From contig NC_049985.1 of assembly GCF_000003815.2 (NCBI RefSeq), positions 6,832,844 through 6,896,843 of the forward strand: a stretch of 64,000 bases of DNA, in the 5' to 3' direction. A program made the translations under genes and the position numbers. Shown here in pieces: positions 1-14,162 of this stretch. This DNA comes from Branchiostoma floridae (Eukaryota; Chordata; Leptocardii; Amphioxiformes; Branchiostomatidae). The notes below the pieces were generated by a model, which had not been told where the DNA came from, searched no databases, and saw nothing but the letters and a program-made list of their open reading frames with translations. Each line of letters begins with the position of its first letter. Position 1 is the first letter of the stretch.

Positions 1-3000
1 ATTACAATAAAGCCATTAGAGCATCCAATATGACCATAACCCCAAAATTGTGACATTTCAAGTTCTAATAAGGAGTGAGAAAGTCCGAGAAGTATAATTT
101 TGAAAGTGTGGATTCCTTATTTTCTGATAGGAAACTTACTCTGGTCAATATAGACCCCCAGTATCCCAGCAAACACTTAGAACATGAACAAGACCAAAAC
201 ATGTCCCCTTAAATATGAAGTCCGTTTTTCACAGAGGTGAAAATAAATTGGAACTACATTTAGTTTCATACTGTCCAACCAAGGGTCCTACTGACTGTGC
301 AAACTGGAAATACAGAGTCCGCATCATCAATTTTATAGGCAACAAACTATGGGAGCACAGTTTGATCCCTCTGACATAAGATATACACAGCGTCAGCCAT
401 GATGATGATGTCAGGATTCTTCACCAGCTTTCATATCATTTAAAATTCAAACCCCTTAAATCTAATATCTTCATTCCAATAATCTAAGTAGGTATCGGTC
501 CTTTAGGTAAGGGCTCTTGAGTTACAAATAAAAATGTGGATCTTGAAGAATTATCTGTATTATTTGTCACATTTTTTGTCAAGAAATTGGGTTGATTCTG
601 ATAAGCCTGTCACCACCCATCATTGCAAAGAGTTCGCCCTTTGGGATATAATGGATTTAAAACAGATCAAAACATTTATAACCAAACCCTTGGGTATATT
701 GCAGATCTGTAGACGATAAATCCTTTCTGTATGAGAACCATTTTCCCATGGGGCTGTGAAGAATGCATCAAGATTCCATACTTTGATAAGTCATTGATTA
801 TATTTGTGACATACATGTGAAATCGGATATAGGTTATAGAAATATATGGTAGATTTTCATCATTTGTATTCATGCCCCTATTACCAAACATTGTATCTTT
901 TGTATAAGAAAGGACTTAGGAACAAGGGTTCAAGTAATTTCAGCAACAAGTCATATTTGGAATTTGAAGTATTGAATGTCATTTAAGAAATATGTATGCA
1001 AAGGATATTTCATTTTTAAAACAGTAAGAAGGAGAAATGAAAGCATCAAGTTCACCTTGATGACTATGATGCATACAAAGCATTCTAACGTTACATACAT
1101 GAATGTCATGTCAATGCCTCCTACTGCCTGGTAGCCATGTGTTGCACAAATAAGCTCACAGAAAATTCACAAAATCTACCAATGTACAGAACATGTCATT
1201 TGTAATCATTGATAACAGCAGGTTTGTTGTTCATCGCAAGGTCGTATTAAGTTTTATCCTCTTTGCAGTAACTATTGGCCCAATACATCACTGTCAAAAC
1301 TGTAAGATACAGGAAGCCCAAGGGGAAGGCTTTCCGATATGCTAAGTACCATCATACACATAACAAAAGGCTCCACAGTTATCTATAGCATAAAGCTTAC
1401 AGACGATAGATACATTCTGCTGTAATGCATAGATCAAAAAGACATCCATCCTGAAAACTTGGACCGCAGATAACTTTATCAGTATGCAACACAACAGCTT
1501 GTCTGTATCATTTCACATACATATTTCACACTAATGTTGCAAGTTTGTACATAAATGTATGGCAATATATCTAGTTTTAATGACCTTGAATAAAAAACTA
1601 CAAGAAGCTAATGGGACTAGTTTTGGTTTCTCCAATAGCCTACATTCTATGTTGAAATCGTAGTCAAGGGCATAAGTAGAACGGATGATTTTGAGTCTAC
1701 GCACGTAACGTAGAGGTCACCATTTGATATTGGACATGGAGAAAACGGCAAGGACAGCCAGTTAAGATACCACTGCTTCAGTTAAACATTATACCTCCGT
1801 CTGCATTACTCTCATGAAAAAAACAGGAATGACAAATGCAATGTTTCAGTGAACAGGACAAGTCAGTCATAATGATGCATGTTGTGCCAAATATGCTGCT
1901 CTTTTGTCCCAAACTTTGAAACTTTAGACCAAAAAGTGAAGTAAACCAACCCAAAGTTTACTGAATCAAGTCACCATCATGACTGTAAAGGTACATTTAT
2001 ACATTTAAAACTGCCAAAGAAGAATGCCACTCAGGGGACCAAAAATTATTATTGGTCACATTAGTCAGGTAGACCTTAAAAAGAGCAGGGCATTTGTTGT
2101 ACAAGTTTGACTATACCTAAAATAAAAAAGACTTAAGTTTGAAGATAGGTAAGTTGTGTTTGGGACAACATTGCTGCCGTTTTTTAGGATTACAGTTTCT
2201 TCATCATTTCAGTCAACGTTTATAAATCTCAGTAGTCTCCATAATCCTACCAATGCCTTTTCTTTTTGTCTATTTCCACCAAACCTACTGGCAAATATTG
2301 AATACAACAATATGCAATTTATAATGTTTTACGTTTTGACCTTAGTAGAGTGAATATCACCTCCATCGTATGAAGATATTAATTTTGAACATGTGGGAAG
2401 GCGGTTACCCTTTGTGATTTATTGTAGAGAAATGAATCAATAAACGAATGATATATAGGGATAATGCAAAATAAATGTAGGCACAGAGAGCAGGTCAAAG
2501 GCTACAATAAGAAAATACAATGTCTCAACCACGTTACAAAGAAAAATGTTACATAGTACACTTGCTGAAAGTACCCTATTTTGTAATCCAAATAACTTTG
2601 CCAAAACATTCTATGCACAGCACCGTAACACTTTTTAAAAATGTATTGTGCAGAAGGGCACTGCTGTCTACTGCAATGCCATCACACCTACAGTACAGGT
2701 CCTCTCCCTACTCCAATATTCTCCTCTTCCCTTTTCCATTTGTCTTTCCTGACCAACTCTATTTCTGCCACAGCCATGTTCAATGTCATCTGTTAGCTGA
2801 CCCCTGCAGTCCATTAAAAATCACTTTATCCAGTGAAGTAAAGCCGCTCGCCCAAGGAAATCTCAGCTTTGCAAAGTCAACGTCCTCCCTGGACTGTGAA
2901 AAGTTGGCGTCAACTGGGAAAGATTACCAGGGATAAATCCACAGGAGCTGTTTATATCTGTATGAAATCTTTATTACTGGGCAAGCCAGGTGAAAAAAGA

Positions 3001-4630
3001 TTTAATGATTGGAAGCTGTGACACTAAATGACCCTAAGGCAAGGTAAGAAAGGTCAAGAAATGGCAAATTTCTGTAGTACTTTTACACTTACTATAATAG
3101 TGTAACAAAAAGATAATTCATATTCAAAGCTGAAGCTTACAAGCAAAAGTTATTAAACCACCTCTAATGCATTCATTCATTGGTCCACTAGGTGGCTGAT
3201 CACATAGCAGGCCTGCTGAAATAACAATGTTTCTCATGAATTTGTGATTGAAGTCGCAGCAGGAGCTGCCATACAATAAACGGGTACAGAATTCAAAAAC
3301 TGTCTGTCTTGCCTATGTTATACTGCTGGATTTGGTCAGATGCCCAACGCATTCATCATTTCATATTGCACTGAAATATGTAACAGATCATCATTGATTG
3401 CACTGTACCAGAAATATTATGCTTCTTTTTCTTCCATTGTTATTGATTGTGCCCTACCCTTTCCAATGATTTAACTTGAACTCAAGTTCAGCACAGTTCT
3501 GAACTTAATTTGGAGTGCTAAGTCTCCCAGAATGGCATATACATGATAAGAGTTTAAACTTAATGACTTAATTGTTAAATAAAGAGTCATTAACTGATGA
3601 AAAAGCGATGTTAGTTCTGAGCCATTAGGCACTGTAGTTTCAGCACCATGGAGAGATGCCACTTCGGTTTTTGGTTTACAGGTTTTTACAACATTGCACA
3701 AATTTTCTTTGCATTTCTACGCTAGTTTTAAATGTAAAGCAAGGATTAGGTCATACTGATTTTGTTAGCTGTTAAAAGCACATATTTGCTAATATCGGAG
3801 TTTCCTTGAACAATGTACATTGTGGTTGCAAACTTTATTTTTGGAAAATTGATGCCCGCACAGATTTCAGCCATATATTTTATATTAAATCTAAAGACAG
3901 ATCAATCACTATTGGGATTCAGTCAAGTTATTGGGGCATACCCAGATTGCTGACTTGAGCAGTATGAAGTCCCACAGAGATGTGTATCACTATGTACATA
4001 GTTCCTTTATGTGGCATGTACCAAAGTGTTGTACTTTCTCTTAGAAAAAATTATCAAACTTTATGATGTCATCTGTATGGTTAAAAAAATCATGATAAAA
4101 ATTATTTTGTGCACAGATATCATTATTTGTTACAACTTCATTCTTTCTTAATTCATTATAATAATAAGAAAACAATGGAAAGTCAAAATGCCAATATAGC
4201 TAAAGAGGAAACTTTGAATATTGTTTCATTGCGACCTCATCTACATATTGTGCAGAATCCAGTCATAGACTCTGAATTACATCAAATAAACTGACAAAAG
4301 TTCATTGATCTCCAGCATAAACTTGAATATGAATTCAACTGAGGCAAATTTTATTTCTTTGCAGTATTGATGCATAAAAATACATTGAGGAGAAAACATT
4401 GATTATCCTATTTTGAACAGTTTGGTGATTTTAAAGAGGTATCAATTTCATTATTTGCTACACATATTCATTTTGTAATCCTTGTTTCATCATTTCCTTT
4501 ACACCTTAAGATCAAACTGTGTACATGTGAATAATTGTATTTATCATGTCATTTTTTTCTTCATCTAACAAACAACTAGGCCCTTCTTTACATTCTTTAG
4601 AGATGCCCTTAAGAGATGGCACAAATATTA

Positions 4631-4905
4631 GCGGCTCTCACAGTTGCTCTCCTGGTTCCAACTAGAAGCGACTGGGAGACCACAGTTTGAGGCCCAGGGC
4701 AATCTCAGTGGGGTCTGCACTGTCTTTTGGAAGGGACCTAAAGGAGGGTCTTGTGTAGAGGAGGCACATCAAGCACGTTAAAAGGTGAAGGGCTAGCAAC
4801 CCTTCCCTGTAAAAGTACACTCTGCTACAGAAACAGTAAGGATACATGCTGCCCTATGTGCCACTAGGCACTACAAAGGTTACAACAACAACTTAGCCAC
4901 TCTTT
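4631..4905 (+). mobile_element. tRNA-derived SINE, degenerate
   Basis: A B-box-like AGTTTGAGGCC is followed by the body GGTCTGCACTGTCTTTTGGA...GGGACCTAAAGGAGG...CAAGCACGTTAAAAG, a layout common in invertebrate SINEs, and ends in a short CAACAACAAC tail. The A box is unclear. Confidence 0.5.
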
Positions 4906-7347
4906 ATGCAGTCACAGCAATGTTTTGCGTTTTTGCACTTTTGTACGTCAGTGGGGACTTGAACCTGGACTCTGCCTAATGGCTTTAACGTATTCCCCTT
5001 GGACTGTTGAAGGCCCAAATTCCTCCCACTCTACACCCTTTGCACCTTTACCATCCCAAGTAATCGATACAGGTTTGCTGGTGCAGAAAAAAACATCACA
5101 AACGATGTAATTTGACATCTAATTGAAGCTTTCAATATTCTATAAACATACATAATCATGATCTGTTTCCAAAGTATATTTTAAACATGACAACATTTAC
5201 CTATAAGGGAGTGAAGTATTGTTTTTTTGGCTTCTCTACCTGGTGATAGTGTTTCTGTATTGAAACATCTGCCAAAGGGAAGGGTGCAGTTCCTGTATGT
5301 TCTGCAAGAGGGATTGCCTTATTTGTGCAAGACTGTCATTTAATAAACACTTTTTTGGAAAAAAAAAGTTTTGTCTTTAATTCTATCATAGATAAAAAAA
5401 GGAATTGGGAGAAAATTTTGCTATTAGCACTCTCAAAGAGTTTTAAGCCAAACCTTGATTAGATCTTGGCCATGTTGATTCAATTATTAGGATGACACCT
5501 TTTTTGCTTTTTTGGAACCCCAAAACTGAAGAAGCCACATATCCAAACAGTTTTATTTGATCTAGTCACACCAGGATGGACCTCTACTCTTATTAATAAG
5601 TGTGAAGGGTTCTTTATCATGCTTGAGGTGTGGCTTTTTTCAAATACAGGACCTCCATGTAACGTCCTAACAGATGAACATGCCTAGCTGAAGGTAGCTA
5701 CTCATTTAGAACTTAAGTTAAGTGAACAAATTTGTTGTAAAGTGAATTCCAAGGACATAACACCTATTATGGTAGCCGATAGGGATTCAAGCGCAGTGCC
5801 TCAACCACAAGGCCACCAGATCTGCCTGTAACAGGGCCTCTCTGATCCCCACACAGGTCGGGTTCAAAGGCAAGACAGTTCCCTGTCAGGAGTTAGTGTT
5901 CCACCTCTTGCAGGGCCCTTTGCACAAGTATCGATCCATGGCTTTTAAGAGTCAGGTTTCTAATGCTCTTACAGTTGTTCCCCCATTAATCATTGCTCAG
6001 GTGGGTCAATGGGTAGAATTGCATGTCAACCCACAGAAGGTGAACTTGCCTCTCCTGCCATTGAAGGATGCTGGTGACATTTGAATATACTGTGAAGTGC
6101 TATCTATGTAGTAGGGCTTTTGCAGTGTGGCTGGTCAGTACTAAGTGCTGTTTGTTTTACAATGCTGTGAGTCAAGTGAAGAATGTCTATGAATTCAAAC
6201 ATTAATATTGATAAATACATGTACATTAGAAAAAGTTGCATTTGCACTGTGATTCTCTATTTGCCTACATTACAAAATTTATGTGGTGAGAAAGATTTAA
6301 CAGTGGCTGAATAAGGCGTAAGAAACAGCAGATTCTTCATTTTCGTTCTTTTGCATCTTCTTCTTTGACTTTGGAATTAACTTTGACATTTTGCAACATA
6401 AGTACCCATTTTTCCATAATGTTTTTGCAATCTACAGCATATATTTGCTCGTTTTGCAGCTGCTATGTATGATTCACAGTATTTTTGAAAACTTTATTTT
6501 CATACACAAATATTGATGCATGCATTGATATCATCCATGGAATCAAACTGTCCTGACTAATGAGCATATGAGGGCATTCAACTTACACTGGCTACTTATA
6601 CAGGGCTTATCGGAAACTTCCATTGGATCCATTTTTACATATTTCCCTGTAATCCTTCTTGGCATGAGCCTTAGAGAGTTCAAGGAACACGACATGTACC
6701 CTCAATCAACCTCTCACCCAAGTTTATGCTAGTTTTTTTTCAGCCATTTTGAGTATGAATAAATCTTCCATCCAGCAAGTTGTGCTTTTTGCATTATTGT
6801 AGAATGATAACAAGCACCTGCACCATCTTTCTGGATTGATCATTCCGTGGTCTTGCGTCAGAGAGTTGCACCACCCCCATGTATCATACACATCATCATC
6901 CACATGAAGAATGAATTTACCTCTTATCTGTAGGCCCACACACCTTCTTGTGCCTCCGAGGACTTTTTACCATACATACATGTAGATGTGCAAAGCTACT
7001 AACTGAGAGCTGTTGGAAATAATAACTGGTGAGTGATGACGGGAGATCACGGTTGTCAAACTGTTCCTCAAGCGCTACCAGAAATAAGCCAAGGTAGGCT
7101 GGAAGTGATTTAAGAAGTGGAGAAACTTGGGCGTAGGGACTGGCAAGGGATTTCATGTGCCTTACATGTAGTTGTTGTGACCTTTAAGTGACTACAACTT
7201 TAAGTCCTCCCTTCCTGTAAACCCACACATGTGGTAGCGACATAAATCCCTGCCCAACATCAGAACTGCATGGTGGATGGCAGTCTCTATGGTAGCCAAC
7301 ATGGTTTCCTGTGGATCTTTTGATAACAAAGTACAGGAGAATAGTAT

Positions 7348-7395
7348 CATTATTATCATTATTATCATTATCATTATTATTACTACTATCATTAT
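7348..7395 (+). repeat. ATT/ATC microsatellite
   Basis: A run of ATT and ATC triplets, slightly impure. It gives an artificial poly-isoleucine/methionine open frame on the minus strand. Confidence 0.95.
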
Positions 7396-7439
7396 TTACA
7401 TAGTATGATATTAAATTCTAGTGAACTGATGCAATTGCA

Positions 7440-7590
7440 GGGTGACAAGATAGTTTGAATTGCATTAGGTAGGTCATGAGTTTGATTCTTGCTGAGTCAT
7501 ACCAAAGACTTTCCAAAATGAAACATGCTTTTCTCTCTGCTTAGCATTTAGCATTTGGTAAAGAGTATGGTACGTAGTTTAACACATATC
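7440..7590 (+). mobile_element. SINE head relic
   Basis: ATTGCATTAGGTAGGTCATG followed by AGTTTGATTCTTGC resembles a worn tRNA-type A/B box region followed by a short body. The match is weak. Confidence 0.3.
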
Positions 7591-7844
7591 ATTACCAGTG
7601 GACCAGCACCTGCTATTTAGACAGAGATGGACACAGCCCTATGCATCCTCTGGTGTAGGAAACACTTTCATTAATCTAACTTAAAGTTGAACTAGTATTT
7701 TTACATATCACAGAGAATGTAAAAGGCTCAATATAGTGTGCACAAAACCAGGCATTTTGTATGGCTACCATTTTTGTATTGATTATGGGGTTGACATAGA
7801 AATCCATCATCCAGTCCTGCAGTCTTTTATTCCAATACCAGGTA

Positions 7845-7865
7845 TTCAGCACCAAGGACAGCGAC
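7845..7865 (+). promoter_or_regulatory. RE1/NRSE-like site
   Basis: TTCAGCACC, AA, GGACAGCGAC: both half-sites match exactly and the tail differs from CGCC at one base. A second motif follows at 7954. The flanks do not match the 51-bp unit. Confidence 0.5.
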
Positions 7866-7953
7866 AAGCACCAGGATGTCGGGAATGTCTTTAGGCATCA
7901 GTAGTTCAAGCACAGGAAGAGAAAAAAGGGCCTGCACTTGGTCAAAGTTTTCA

Positions 7954-7974
7954 TTCAGCACCAAGGACAGAGAC
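7954..7974 (+). promoter_or_regulatory. RE1/NRSE-like site, with a weaker copy at 8000
   Basis: TTCAGCACC, AA, GGACAGAGAC starts 109 bp after the 7845 site. A weaker copy (TTCAGCACC, AG, GGATAG) starts at 8000. The three lie in about 175 bp. Confidence 0.5.
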
Positions 7975-8525
7975 AAATCTGTGGTTGTTGAGAATAAAAT
8001 TCAGCACCAGGGATAGACTTATTTTTTGCATGATGTATGTTTCTGTGCTCAACATATAGGCGTGATTCTGAGCATCCAAAATATTTGGCAAGAGCTTTTA
8101 CTAAGATATCTTCTAAGATATCCCAAAAAGCGTCCGAAAGACATACTGCATCCACCTAGCTGTCTTGCTTTCATACATGTAGCTCTCACATAAAGAAGAG
8201 AATTACAATTGCTTCAGAAACACATAGCATGGAATACTTGCTGCCCAAGTCACGGCCCATTGCCTGAAAGATGATGGGACGACCAGGAAGTGAAAGTAAT
8301 AGAAGTCGCCTAGAAGGGCATCAAAAACCAATCAAAGACTCCAAAACAAAGACATTTCTCTGGGAGGGCACAGGTGATTGTGGGGTGCATGGCCCATTGA
8401 TCTGAATGATTGGCAGCGCCCGGAAAACACAATATTACCATATGGGGGAATGATGGCCCGGGGAAGGAAACACTTGGGAAAGTTTTCCTTGTAATCCAGC
8501 ACCAGGATCTCTGTCATACATTAGT

Positions 8526-8619
8526 ATATGCCAAAAAATAGTTACTCAAGCAACTGGATATGATTTTCCAACATCATATCCAGTTGCTTGTCAATGAGTA
8601 ACAGCTTTTTTTGGCATAT
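8526..8619. repeat. Fold-back inverted repeat (about 40-bp arms)
   Basis: The left arm starts ATATGCCAAAAAA, then GTTACTC, then AAGCAACTGGATATGAT. The right arm is its complement with small bulges. The loop is only about 8 nt. It resembles a short fold-back MITE; a small-RNA hairpin is the alternative. Confidence 0.8.
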
Positions 8620-9716
8620 CTTATTACCTGGATGTTTAACCTTCATCAACATACATGATTATAGAATGCCTGAATCTCATGAATTTTACATACTGACCAC
8701 AGCCAATCCTGAATAAAGATCTGTACCTTGTATGTGTTCAGTTTTAGTAACCAGCTGTCTATCTTTGTATCTTGTAGGAAAGCCTGAAGTTAGACTACTT
8801 CTGGAGGCAAAAGGTATTTTTCCAATGTCAACAAGTATTGACAATGCCTTTTGTACCTCTTGAGAATTCATTCATCATCCATTCACTATAGTATGGGTCA
8901 GACAGATCTATTCTTATGTTATCCCATATCTGTGTTCCCTTGTAACTTAAGTTTCTGGGCCTGAATTGACAACATAAGACTGTTATAGATGGGCAGGAAA
9001 GCAGAAACTCAAAATGTACTGTATACTGGTATAACTTCTGATTTTTTTAAGAACCAAGCTAGGTGTTTAAAGTAACCTAAATTGATAAACCCACAAGAGA
9101 TCAGGAACTAATACTCTGTATGTAACTGGTATGACATACCATATAATTTTGAATGTAAATTTTGAGTGTATCTATCTCAAATGAACATGAAATATAAATT
9201 TTTTGAGTATATTTTATAACAGATACAAGGTGCTGACAAAAGCAGGATTACACCCACCACGCTTAACATGCCTGAGGGCACATTCCATCATCCCTCATGA
9301 TGATGGGATTTAATTTTATATAACAAAGGCGTTTTCCTTATGAAGGATGGGGATTGGCTGCTTAGACATTCAAATTAAGAAACCTTAGTTATAGTCTTAA
9401 GTCTTAGAGATTCAATTTCCAACAGCCCACCCATTAATGAAGCTTTTCAATGACTTGGCCATTTTCCCTGACCAGTGTACGTCTTAGATGTTTAGAATTA
9501 AGACACTGGTGATTTGGGGGGATCTGTTCCCCATAAAGGGGTATTCATGGAGGATAAGTCGACTGGCCTTCCTTGTCGCTTCCCGTTACTCCCCCAACCC
9601 TCCGCCTTCCTGAATAATTTACGCTGCAGGAGTGAGCCGGGCCCACACTTCTCACGATAGCTCATTTGGACACACCTTGACCTGAAGTACACAACAAAGT
9701 GTACTAGATAGAACGC

Positions 9717-9904
9717 TAGTTCACCTTTATCCGTGGGGTAACCTATATCCGTTGTGTTAAAAAACAGGTTGACGGATGGTGGTTCTATACTGTAAAAGTT
9801 TGAAAATACTGTAATTTGAAACCGCCTTCTGTCGACTTGATATCCCTTAGTACCCTGTTTTTAAAACATCAGGTATTGGTGACCCTGCAGATAAAGGTGA
9901 ACTA
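9717..9904. mobile_element. Fold-back MITE, copy 1
   Basis: The terminal inverted repeat begins TAGTTCACCTTTATC with a second inner inverted pair (GACGGATGGTGGTT against AACCGCCTTCTGTC). It has the same termini and inner pair as the element at 15436-15640. It has no coding capacity. A target-site duplication is not clear. Confidence 0.8.
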
Positions 9905-10417
9905 ACAATACCGACCTATGAACTATGTTGTTCAACTTCTCCCTGGTTAGTGTTTTTTTTTTTTAAATTGAAATCTGTATGTGTTGCAAAGAAGTCAGCA
10001 GGAAGAACTTACAATTTGATGAAAAGTAACTTTTTTGCTGCCTCAATTGATGAAGATAAGAAAAGGCAATACTATGCTTGATCTTTTGACTCGACCGCCT
10101 AATGCATAAATTACGCCAAGTGGAAAAAGTGTCTGCTACAGCACAATATTCCATTAGAGCCCTGACTAATGAATTTACGTCTTGGTAATGTGATTTCTCC
10201 GCAGTTTTCTGGTCGCCACCGTCTGCTGTGAGCTGCGGCGGTCGTCAATTATTCATGTGGATTGATGGGGGATCCTGCGATCTGGGCTGTAACGTTGACT
10301 CCTGATGGCAGGGCGCTGAAACGAGGCACCTGACTGTTGGGGAGACAATTTGATCATGGGCACACCACTTAATCACCCTCTGACCATGGGCCTTCCTATG
10401 GGGAGGTATATGTAGCC

Positions 10418-10582
10418 TGGGTACCATCCAGAAAGTCGTTTGCTCCGGCATTAATTATACACAATATACAGTCGCTTCTCTGGGTATCATACAGAAAGAA
10501 GTTCACTCCGACGTTAATCATACAATATATAGTCGCTTCTCGCTCTGACATTCATAATACACTATATACAGTTGCATCTCTG
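10418..10582 (+). repeat. Short tandem repeat, 2.5 units of about 36-64 bp
   Basis: TGGGTACCATCCAGAAAG, CTCCGGCATTAATTATAC and ATACAGTCGCTTCTC recur as TGGGTATCATACAGAAAG, CTCCGACGTTAATCATAC and ATATAGTCGCTTCTC. A third partial unit starts near 10541. Confidence 0.75.
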
Positions 10583-10968
10583 CTGTTTCGTCTGGGAACC
10601 TTGACCACGTTAACATCTGGAATTGTCCAAATTTTGGATGTAGACGCTGATTGGTTGTAAGGAATTAAGGAATGGGTTAAAATTTGAACAGGCGTTTCAA
10701 CACCCAAAAAGCCCTCCGTCAAAATTGCGGGAGGGCCTGTTGTCATCAAGCAAACACTCTAGAACCCATCCCTTAATTCGCTCATTAACTGACGTTAGCA
10801 CCAAACGGTTTGATTGTGCAGGTCTCCAAACGGGTAGCAGAGCAAACATAGAAGCAAACTACTACCCAAAAGGTACCCAGATTAATGGGAGGGCAAACAG
10901 TCTTGCATAGTCATTGTTTTATGTCACAGAAACAAAGCAGTTCAAATCCTGTTAGCGTAGTTAATGGC

Positions 10969-11069
10969 TTTAGATCTTTAACCTTGAGAAAAATTGATTG
11001 CTTTCAAGAATTAATTAATTAAATAATTTAGATCTATTAACATTGAGAAAAATTGTCTGCTTTCAAGGA
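10969..11069 (+). repeat. Direct repeat, two 41-bp copies 59 bp apart
   Basis: TTTAGATCTTTAACCTTGAG followed by AAAAATTGATTGCTTTCAAG (10969) recurs at 11028 as TTTAGATCTATTAACATTGAG followed by AAAAATTGTCTGCTTTCAAG. Confidence 0.8.
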
Positions 11070-11167
11070 TGATCATATTAAGCAATTACCACCACCTGAT
11101 TGTATCAAGATATTAGAGATTCACATATGTTAGCCTATATCATTTACTAGACATTTTAGGTATATTG

Positions 11168-11190
11168 TAACAAACAAACAAACAAACAAA
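11168..11190 (+). repeat. AAAC microsatellite
   Basis: About five AAAC units. Confidence 0.9.
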
Positions 11191-14162
11191 TTGTCTATTA
11201 AATTTTATAGTACAATGTATGTAGTTGAAAGTCATTGTAGTTTTCATTGTGACAGTAAATATTCTTCTTCTATTAAACTCCCCCACCTTTAAACACAATG
11301 TGTTAGCCAGATTATCATCTTTCAACGTGATGTTTTTAGGTTAACAATTAATTCTCATTCTTTCTTGAGGCAAAAACAATGGGGCAAACCAAGGGAATTT
11401 AGCCTAGTCACTTTTACCAGCTTTTTGCAACTCTTCATGTTTACAGGCAATGATGAAAATATTGGGCCACTTATTATTGATAAACAGACAAAAAGAAGCA
11501 AATTCATATCCAACAACATGACAACCTTGCTTATAAATTACAGATTTTCTCGATAACGAATCCTGCTGCTGCAGAGGGTGCGATACAAGCACACCAACAC
11601 TTTGTCAACACTTACAACACGTGAATAATAGAATTTCAATAACATGGTGCACCTGTGTGACAGAAGCGGTCCAGGAGGAACATATCCCGCCAACATGCCT
11701 TGATAAATCACCATCAACCGAAAATTGTCTACATGGAGGCTGAACAGGAGAAAAATGCGCTGCCTTTATTGATTTTTGATATTGTAAATGTACATGAATG
11801 AGTCGCCATGATTTGGTTTGCTGTATTCAAAATGGTTGAACTTTCCTCACCAGCAGGTGTCGCGGCCTTTTGAAATTGCCTTTGTCTCTGAAAAATGGTC
11901 TTTCAAAACAGCGCCATAAATAATTCATGGCCCTAAAAGTTACAAGAAGGCTCTTTGGAAGGAAGTGGGGCAGGATCTAGCGGGGATATCTTTACTCCAG
12001 ATCCCTTTTTGACATTATCGGGTCACATGAATCATGTTGGGAAATATTGCGGGTGCCTAAGAAAAATGTCTCCACCCACACCTCTCTTTTCATGAATAAT
12101 TTCTGCCAGGAAGGGATCAGGAAACTTTTACTTAAATAATGAAATTACAGTAAAAGGGAATGTTTTAGGTTATAGAGAAAAGCTTTCCATTATGTAATTG
12201 ATAACGGTATTTTCTGTGTATATACAATTTTGCACGGCCTATCTAAATATAGTCATAGTTAAATGAAGTGTGCAACATAATCCAAAAGAAGAATTAATCT
12301 TTATGCATTATCAGTCAATTCTTGCACACCTTGGGCTTTCAATTTTCCACTCCCCATTGAAAATTGTTTGAACGGAAATTGTTCACTGGGGACACTTTAC
12401 TATGGGCCTGGCTCTGGATGGGAATTCAAGACGGCAGAAGGGAATAAAATGTGGGCACAACGATATAACAAAATGTAAGCATGAAATAACAATTTGATCA
12501 TAAAAATCAACAACATGGAATCAACAATGAAGACCTCCTTGGTGGAATGAAAAAAAGTCAAAGCTGAAGACACTTTAGCTTCAAGTTGTCATTTAGTACA
12601 CCTATTCTACTATAGGACTCACGGTATTGAACATTTACAAAGTCCCTGGAGACACATTTACATTTTGACTTATACCAAAATACTCTGCATCATTCAAAAT
12701 ATTTACTACAGGCAGAGTCTATCAGATGATACATGGTATAAATATGTAGCTAACATCACTGAGCCATTACTGTCTTTAAATTAGCTACTTATCCATTATA
12801 TTTTCTTCAGTTTCTTCATGTAATTACTGGAATGTTTTATCTTATCAAGCAATAAATACAAAATCTTAAATATGCACATAGGTAGGAGGAAAATTGTGTT
12901 CCATCTGCGAATCTCTAGGGTGCCCACTGCACTACCTAAGTACGAAATAAGTTGCGCCAAGCAAAGTATGGCATGTGCAAGTGGGTATTTGAGCACTGGA
13001 CCTTCACCTTAACCTTTACCTTACATGAAGGAAGCTGTAAATGTCATCCTCCTGTGGCTCTTGTACAAGTCTGTCTAACACCACCAGTTTGAAGGGCAAT
13101 TTGTTAGCATCTAAGAAACTTGTACCAAGGACGTACCGACCAGAAGTCTTAAGTCTTGCTTTGAGGTTGGAGACATGTTGTCTACCAGAATTCCCCAGGA
13201 AGTAACAGGGAGAATTTGTGTTTCCATTTTACTGACATTCCTGGTGACCGTTATGGAAACCGTAGCTCTGGTGTGAGTTAGCAATCATCATGATCGTGCA
13301 TAAATATCATTTTAGCAGTCCAAACCATTAAAATTGTTTTGTGCCTCCAGAAAATTGTCTCCAAGTCAATTATTGGCAGCATGCTAACAGCTCCAGTTAT
13401 CTTGATCATTGCTATTATCATTGCTTTTATCTGACCTAAAAAAAGAACAAACTCGCAAAACCGAAAAGTACTTTGAAGACTTATGGTTTCCAAATGGCTG
13501 CTAAAGGAACACAGTCTAGACAGCCTTGATGTTAAAATGTTATCAGTTCTTCCCATATTGGCAAGTGTCTGGTGCATTAATGGTATCTATACATCAACGT
13601 ATGCTTATATCGTATCAAATGAAGCATCATAATAAAGCCTTTCAACCCATTCTAACAAAAAGAAAAGTGTGTGGCAAAACATTTTGCCTGAAGTGAACCT
13701 GGTACGGCACATACAGGAAATACAAGCCTTTACATAACTCAGAAGGTAATTTGTAAAGCTTCAGTGCTCATATTGAAGTCTACAGCGTCTATATTTGCTG
13801 GCGCTCTTTGAACATTGAACCACAAAGCTGTTGCCAAAACTGTCACAAGTATTCTGGATCACCATTTAATTCCTTTCATGCGGACGTGGCCAAACTTTTT
13901 ACCCGTTACAAACTCGCTCGGGTTTCCGGCGATGAAGTAATAAGTCCTTGATTGGTTACTGTCTCGAGGCTGTTCCACACCTGGGCATGATGGGAGAGTT
14001 GACGTTGAGTTACCTCCAGAACAGGAGAAAATCGATAGTACTCAGGGAAGTGAAGACAGAAGAAAGATGCAGGTAGACAACCAACAGCAGTGATAGATGG
14101 AGGACGCCGCAGGACACGGAATAATGAGGGAGGTGACCCAGGATCAACCGCTAAAGTGTACC

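Noticed and set aside
2520-2936. 138-codon plus-strand frame
   Set aside because: No domain, low-complexity stretches of serine, leucine and proline, and no promoter or splice signals.
8497-8515. CCAGCACCAGGATCTCTG as an RE1 site
   Set aside because: Only the first half-site resembles the motif.
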